Below, piece after piece: positions 6,180 through 7,815 of a stretch of 7,815 nucleotides of DNA. Within the stretch, counting starts at the first letter, position 1. Each line of letters opens with the position of its first letter. Under the pieces are notes generated by a model, which was given only the letters and a program-made list of their open reading frames with translations, did not search any database and was not told where the DNA came from. The position numbers and the translations under genes were made by a program. The stretch comes from an uncultured Thermoleophilia bacterium (GTDB taxonomy: Bacteria > Actinomycetota > Thermoleophilia > Gaiellales > F1-60-MAGs149): contig CADCWC010000180.1 in the NCBI GenBank assembly GCA_902806305.1, forward strand, positions 1-7,815. The letters are read 5' to 3'.

Positions 6180-7670
6180 GTGACCCGCCCGCTGCCGCTC
6201 GACGCCCGGACCGTGGCCTCGGTCGCGTCCGCCGTCCCGGTCCCCGGCTACGACCGCGGCCTGGTCCGGACCGGGATCGTCCACGTCGGCGTCGGCGGGT
6301 TCCACCGTGCACACCAGGCGATGTACCTCGATCGGCTGATGAACGACGGTCGGGCGCTCGACTGGGGCATCTGCGGCGTGGGGGTCCTGCCGTCCGACCG
6401 CCGGATGCAGGAGGCGCTGGACGCGCAGGACTGCCTGTACACGCTCGTGCTGAAGCACCCGGACGGGACGTACGAGCCCCGTGTCATCGGCTCGATCGTC
6501 GACTACCTGTTCGCGCCGGACGACCCCGACGCCGTCATCGAGCGGATGGCCGACGAGGCGACGCGCATCGTCTCGCTGACGGTGACGGAGGGCGGCTACA
6601 ACGTCCACGCCGTGACGGGCCGGTTCGACGAGGCGAACTCCGACGTGGTGCACGACCTCCGGGCCTCGGCCACGCCGCGGACGACGTTCGGGCTCGTCGT
6701 CGAGGCGCTCAGACGCCGCCGCGAGCGGGGCGTCCGCCCGTTCACGGTCCTGTCCTGCGACAACGTCCAGGGCAACGGCGATGTCGCCCGACGGAGCTTC
6801 GCCGCCTTCGCGCGGCTCCGCGATCCCGAGCTCGGGGCCTGGGTCGAGCGGGAGGTCGCCTTCCCGAACAGCATGGTCGACCGCATCACGCCGGTCACCA
6901 CCGACGACGACCGCGCCGCGCTCGCGCGGCGCTTCGGCCTCGAGGACCGGTGGCCGGTCGTGTGCGAGCCGTTCGCGCAGTGGGTGCTCGAGGACTTCGA
7001 CGGGCGACCGCCGCTCGAGGACGTCGGCGTGCAGATCGTCGCCGACGTCGAGCCGTACGAGCTGATGAAGCTCCGGCTCCTGAACGGCAGCCACCAGGCG
7101 CTCGCCTACCTCGGCCGGCTGGCCGGCCACCGCCTGGTGCACGAGGTGTGTCAGGACCCGCTCTTCGCCGACTTCCTGCTCGCCTACATGGACGAGGAGG
7201 CCACGCCGACGCTCGAGCCGGTGCCCGGGATCGACCTCGACGCCTACAAGCGGGAGCTCGTGGCCCGGTTCTCGAACGCCGAGGTGCGCGACACGGTGGC
7301 GCGCCTCTGCGCCGAGAGCTCGGACCGCATCCCGAAGTTCGTCCTGCCGGTCATCCGGCACAACCTGGCCCACGGCGGCCCGATCACCCGCGCCACGGCG
7401 GTCATCGCCGGCTGGGCCCGGTACGCCGAAGGCGTGGACGAGCGCGGCGAGCCGATCGAGGTCGTCGACCCGCTGCGGGACCGGCTCGTCGCGAGCGCCC
7501 GGCGTCAGCGCGAGGAGCCGCTGGCCTTCATCGCCGACCGTGAGCTGTTCGGCGACCTCGTCGACGACGAGCGCTTCGTCGCCGTCTACCGGGACCTGCT
7601 CGACGCGCTGCACCGCGACGGCGCCCGGGGGACGCTGGAGCGGATCGCCGGCGGGCCCACGTCCGCCTGA
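6180..7670 (+). CDS. Mannitol dehydrogenase family oxidoreductase (polyol 2-dehydrogenase)
   Basis: The protein has 496 residues, matching the long-chain mannitol 2-dehydrogenase family (about 490). The N-terminal Rossmann fold carries GVGGFHRAH (37-45) for NAD(P) binding. The catalytic set of Pseudomonas mannitol 2-dehydrogenase is present: Lys297, Asn302 and His305 in MKLRLLNGSH, with Asn195 in SCDNVQGN and Asp234 in MVDRITP as further active-site residues. The usual reaction is polyol to ketose, for example D-mannitol to D-fructose; arabinitol or a hexuronate is also possible within the family. The GTG start at 6180 lies 7 bases after the GH15 stop, with only a weak GGA upstream, so translation is probably coupled to GH15. 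The alignable N-terminus (PVPGYDR before the Rossmann motif) supports this start. It is cytoplasmic, with no signal peptide. Joint transcription with GH15 suggests a role in storage-sugar or compatible-solute turnover, which is an inference from position. Confidence 0.93.
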   Translation: MTRPLPLDARTVASVASAVPVPGYDRGLVRTGIVHVGVGGFHRAHQAMYLDRLMNDGRALDWGICGVGVLPSDRRMQEALDAQDCLYTLVLKHPDGTYEPRVIGSIVDYLFAPDDPDAVIERMADEATRIVSLTVTEGGYNVHAVTGRFDEANSDVVHDLRASATPRTTFGLVVEALRRRRERGVRPFTVLSCDNVQGNGDVARRSFAAFARLRDPELGAWVEREVAFPNSMVDRITPVTTDDDRAALARRFGLEDRWPVVCEPFAQWVLEDFDGRPPLEDVGVQIVADVEPYELMKLRLLNGSHQALAYLGRLAGHRLVHEVCQDPLFADFLLAYMDEEATPTLEPVPGIDLDAYKRELVARFSNAEVRDTVARLCAESSDRIPKFVLPVIRHNLAHGGPITRATAVIAGWARYAEGVDERGEPIEVVDPLRDRLVASARRQREEPLAFIADRELFGDLVDDERFVAVYRDLLDALHRDGARGTLERIAGGPTSA

Positions 7671-7678
7671 TGTCCGGG

Positions 7679-7815
7679 TCAGACCGTGGCGGCCGCCGCC
7701 CGGGGGTGCACCATGGCCTTCACGGCCGCCGGATCGTCCAGTCCGGCCCGCAGCGCGGCTTCCGTCTCCTCGAGGCCGTCGCGCGGATGCCGGCCCCGAG
7801 GGCGTCCGGATGCCC
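7679..7815 (-). CDS. C-terminal end of a convergent gene of unknown function, cut by right edge
   Basis: A minus-strand frame enters from the right edge and ends at TGA (7681-7679). Its last ~45 residues end in a plausible helical tail containing GLEETEAALRAGLDDP and AVKAMVHPRAA. Third codon positions are almost all G or C over the last 30 codons, as in the other genes, and the opposite strand reads as Ser/Pro/Arg-rich low-complexity sequence. The stop is only 8 bases from the stop of the polyol dehydrogenase, so the genes converge with no room for a separate terminator. The N-terminal part of the visible piece is rich in Gly, Arg and Pro with less biased codons. I do not recognise the family. 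Confidence 0.45.
   Translation of the reverse strand, partial: ASGRPRGRHPRDGLEETEAALRAGLDDPAAVKAMVHPRAAAATV

Noticed and set aside
6117..7613. Minus-strand open frame of 498 codons antisense to the polyol dehydrogenase
   Set aside because: It has shadow composition, and the plus strand has the complete catalytic set of the mannitol dehydrogenase family.
7657..7689. Possible bidirectional terminator between the convergent stops (CCACG...CGTGG)
   Set aside because: Only five base pairs separated by a 23-base loop and no T-run, so it is too weak to call.
7688..7697. 10-base palindrome GGCGGCCGCC near the convergent gene ends
   Set aside because: It has no loop or T-run, and it falls in Ala codons of the convergent partial gene. 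It is not a credible terminator.

Overview
The window is very GC-rich (strong G/C at third codon positions, many Gly/Ala/Arg/Asp-rich proteins) and its enzymes most resemble actinobacterial versions, so the source is probably a high-GC Actinomycetota. A Thermoleophilia/Solirubrobacter-like lineage is possible, but that is a guess from general appearance. No mobile element, CRISPR array, tRNA or rRNA was recognised. Coding density is very high, with no gene-free stretch longer than about 95 bases.

Left half, minus strand. A short shared promoter region (4181-4273) is read leftward into an animal-type haem peroxidase (2687-4180). After 80 bases follows a large multidomain protein (start 2606, running off the left edge): a six-repeat beta-propeller, an Ig-like linker domain, an M6/immune-inhibitor-A-like zinc metalloprotease domain with HExxHxxxxxD and a Met-turn, and the start of a CARDB-like domain. 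Neither protein has a recognisable signal peptide, and for the protease the start is fixed by an in-frame stop just upstream. A two-tier hairpin sits on the ribosome binding site of the protease gene.

Right half, plus strand. From the same promoter region a GH15 glucoamylase/trehalase-type hydrolase (4274-6172) is read rightward. Its start codon lies 6 bases after a -10-like TAGAGT, so its mRNA is probably leaderless. Seven bases after its stop, a GTG start opens a mannitol/polyol dehydrogenase (6180-7670). A minus-strand gene of unknown function converges on it and is cut by the right edge (7679-7815).

Functionally the right pair looks like cytoplasmic carbohydrate metabolism (release of glucose from trehalose or another alpha-glucoside, and polyol/ketose redox). 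The left pair looks like an oxidant-generating enzyme plus a protease that lack ordinary export signals. The most interesting part is the leaderless propeller-M6-CARDB protease paired with a leaderless haem peroxidase; their export route, if any, is not visible here.
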